Source of the DNA: Candidatus Saccharimonadales bacterium
GTDB lineage: Bacteria; Patescibacteriota; Saccharimonadia; Saccharimonadales; Saccharimonadaceae
Assembly: GCA_030151825.1 (NCBI GenBank)
Contig: JASLCP010000048.1
Coordinates: 1 to 14,315 of the forward strand
Direction: 5' to 3'
DNA: 14,315 bases
Shown here: in pieces, positions 13,713-14,315 of the stretch
Layout: each line of letters starts with the position of its first letter
Numbering within the stretch: the first letter of the stretch is position 1
Made by a program: the position numbers and the translations under genes
The notes under the pieces: model-generated
The model's database searches: none
What the model saw: the letters and a program-made list of their open reading frames with translations, nothing else
Told to the model about the DNA's origin: nothing

Positions 13713-14315
13713 ATGAGTACAGAAAATCTAGTGATTATCGCCGTCCTGCTGGTGCTATTAGGCGAAGTCACATATTTGGTAGCCAAGCTACCACGACAAA
13801 CCAGCAGTAAAAAACGAATGATTTTGACCGACACGTCGGTGTTAATCGACGGTCGAATTGTGGCGATTGCGCAATCCGGCTTTATTGGCGACACGATCGT
13901 AATCCCGCGATCGGTCGTTGGTGAATTGCAATTTTTGGCAGATAACGCTGATCATGACAAGCGCGCACGTGCACGCTACGGCTTGGATGTCATTAAAGAA
14001 TTACAGGATATGGATCATGTTGATACGATGATTCTTCAGGATGGCAGCAAGGCCGAAGAAGGTGTTGATGAGCGATTGATGGTGCTTGCGAAAAAGCATG
14101 CGAATGCCGTGATTTGTACAATTGATTATAATTTGAATAAAGTTGCGACGGTGCAGGGTCTCACCGTGTTGAATGTGAACGAATTGGCGCAGAGTTTGCG
14201 TATGAGTTATCTTCCTGGTGAGCGAATGCTACTAGAGCTTGTGCAAAAAGGACAAGATAACCATCAAGGCGTGGGCTACCTGAAGGACGGCACAATGGTG
14301 GTCGTTGAGCAAGCT
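13713..14315 (+). CDS. PIN/TRAM-domain protein, YacL-like (partial, C-terminus outside window)
   Basis: 201 residues are visible and the frame is open at the right edge. A single hydrophobic segment (about 6-25, VIIAVLLVLLGEVTYLVA) anchors the protein. The PIN nuclease-type domain follows with DTSVLIDGRI (D40), ELQFLAD (E71), VDERLMVLA (D119) and CTIDYNLNKVA (D138), the expected four acids of the metal site. The start of a TRAM domain is visible at the end (QGVGYLKDGTMVVVE, 185-199), an RNA-binding module. The relative YacL of Bacillus has several membrane helices before the PIN domain; here only one is present. PIN domains of this class are predicted ribonucleases. The gene starts 18 nt after radA. 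The order after radA supports the YacL identity. Confidence 0.92.
   Translation, partial: MSTENLVIIAVLLVLLGEVTYLVAKLPRQTSSKKRMILTDTSVLIDGRIVAIAQSGFIGDTIVIPRSVVGELQFLADNADHDKRARARYGLDVIKELQDMDHVDTMILQDGSKAEEGVDERLMVLAKKHANAVICTIDYNLNKVATVQGLTVLNVNELAQSLRMSYLPGERMLLELVQKGQDNHQGVGYLKDGTMVVVEQA

Overview
The window looks like a chromosomal segment from a candidate-phyla-radiation bacterium, most probably Saccharibacteria (TM7). This is inferred from the gene mix: an L19 gene with an acidic tail, an RNase HII-YraN fusion, a short NusA, ClpC/RadA/PIN-TRAM synteny, and membrane-anchored IPT/RCC1 and HExxH proteins. The standard genetic code fits: stops are ordinary and no gene needs in-frame TGA. 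No tRNA, rRNA, insertion sequence, CRISPR array or prophage gene was seen. No stretch longer than about 240 bases lacks a gene.

Layout. 1-728 (-): 5' part of an anchored IPT/RCC1-repeat surface protein. 896-1333 (+): rplS, closed by a strong terminator. 1398-2357 (+): fused RNase HII/YraN. 2397-4916 (-) and 4937-5629 (+): a divergent pair, an M1 aminopeptidase and an exported HNH nuclease, separated by only 20 bp. 5686-6063 (-) and 6187-6630 (-): an unknown gene and a J-domain protein, with a hairpin-rich spacer between them. 6807-7931 (+): nusA, with a leader hairpin plus U-tract. 7979-8278 (-) and 8355-8633 (-): two small unknown genes. 8871-14315 (+): a stress/DNA-repair operon: clpC, a membrane HExxH protein, radA, and a PIN/TRAM protein cut by the window edge.

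The clearest regulatory signal is a perfect CIRCE operator (TTAGCACTC-N9-GAGTGCTAA) whose spacer holds the -35 box of the clpC promoter. This puts clpC, and perhaps the whole operon, under HrcA heat-shock control. A second theme is leaderless transcription. Four starts (rnhB-yraN, the aminopeptidase, the HNH nuclease, the J-protein) have a -10 box ending exactly 6 nt before the ATG and no Shine-Dalgarno sequence. In the divergent aminopeptidase/nuclease pair, both -10 boxes are the same 8-bp palindrome, placed symmetrically in the 20-bp gap.

Functionally the window mixes housekeeping (L19, NusA, RNase HII, RadA), proteostasis (ClpC, J-protein, HExxH protein) and scavenging. An exported nuclease and an oligopeptide-degrading aminopeptidase would suit a small-genome, host-dependent cell. 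The lifestyle reading is inference.
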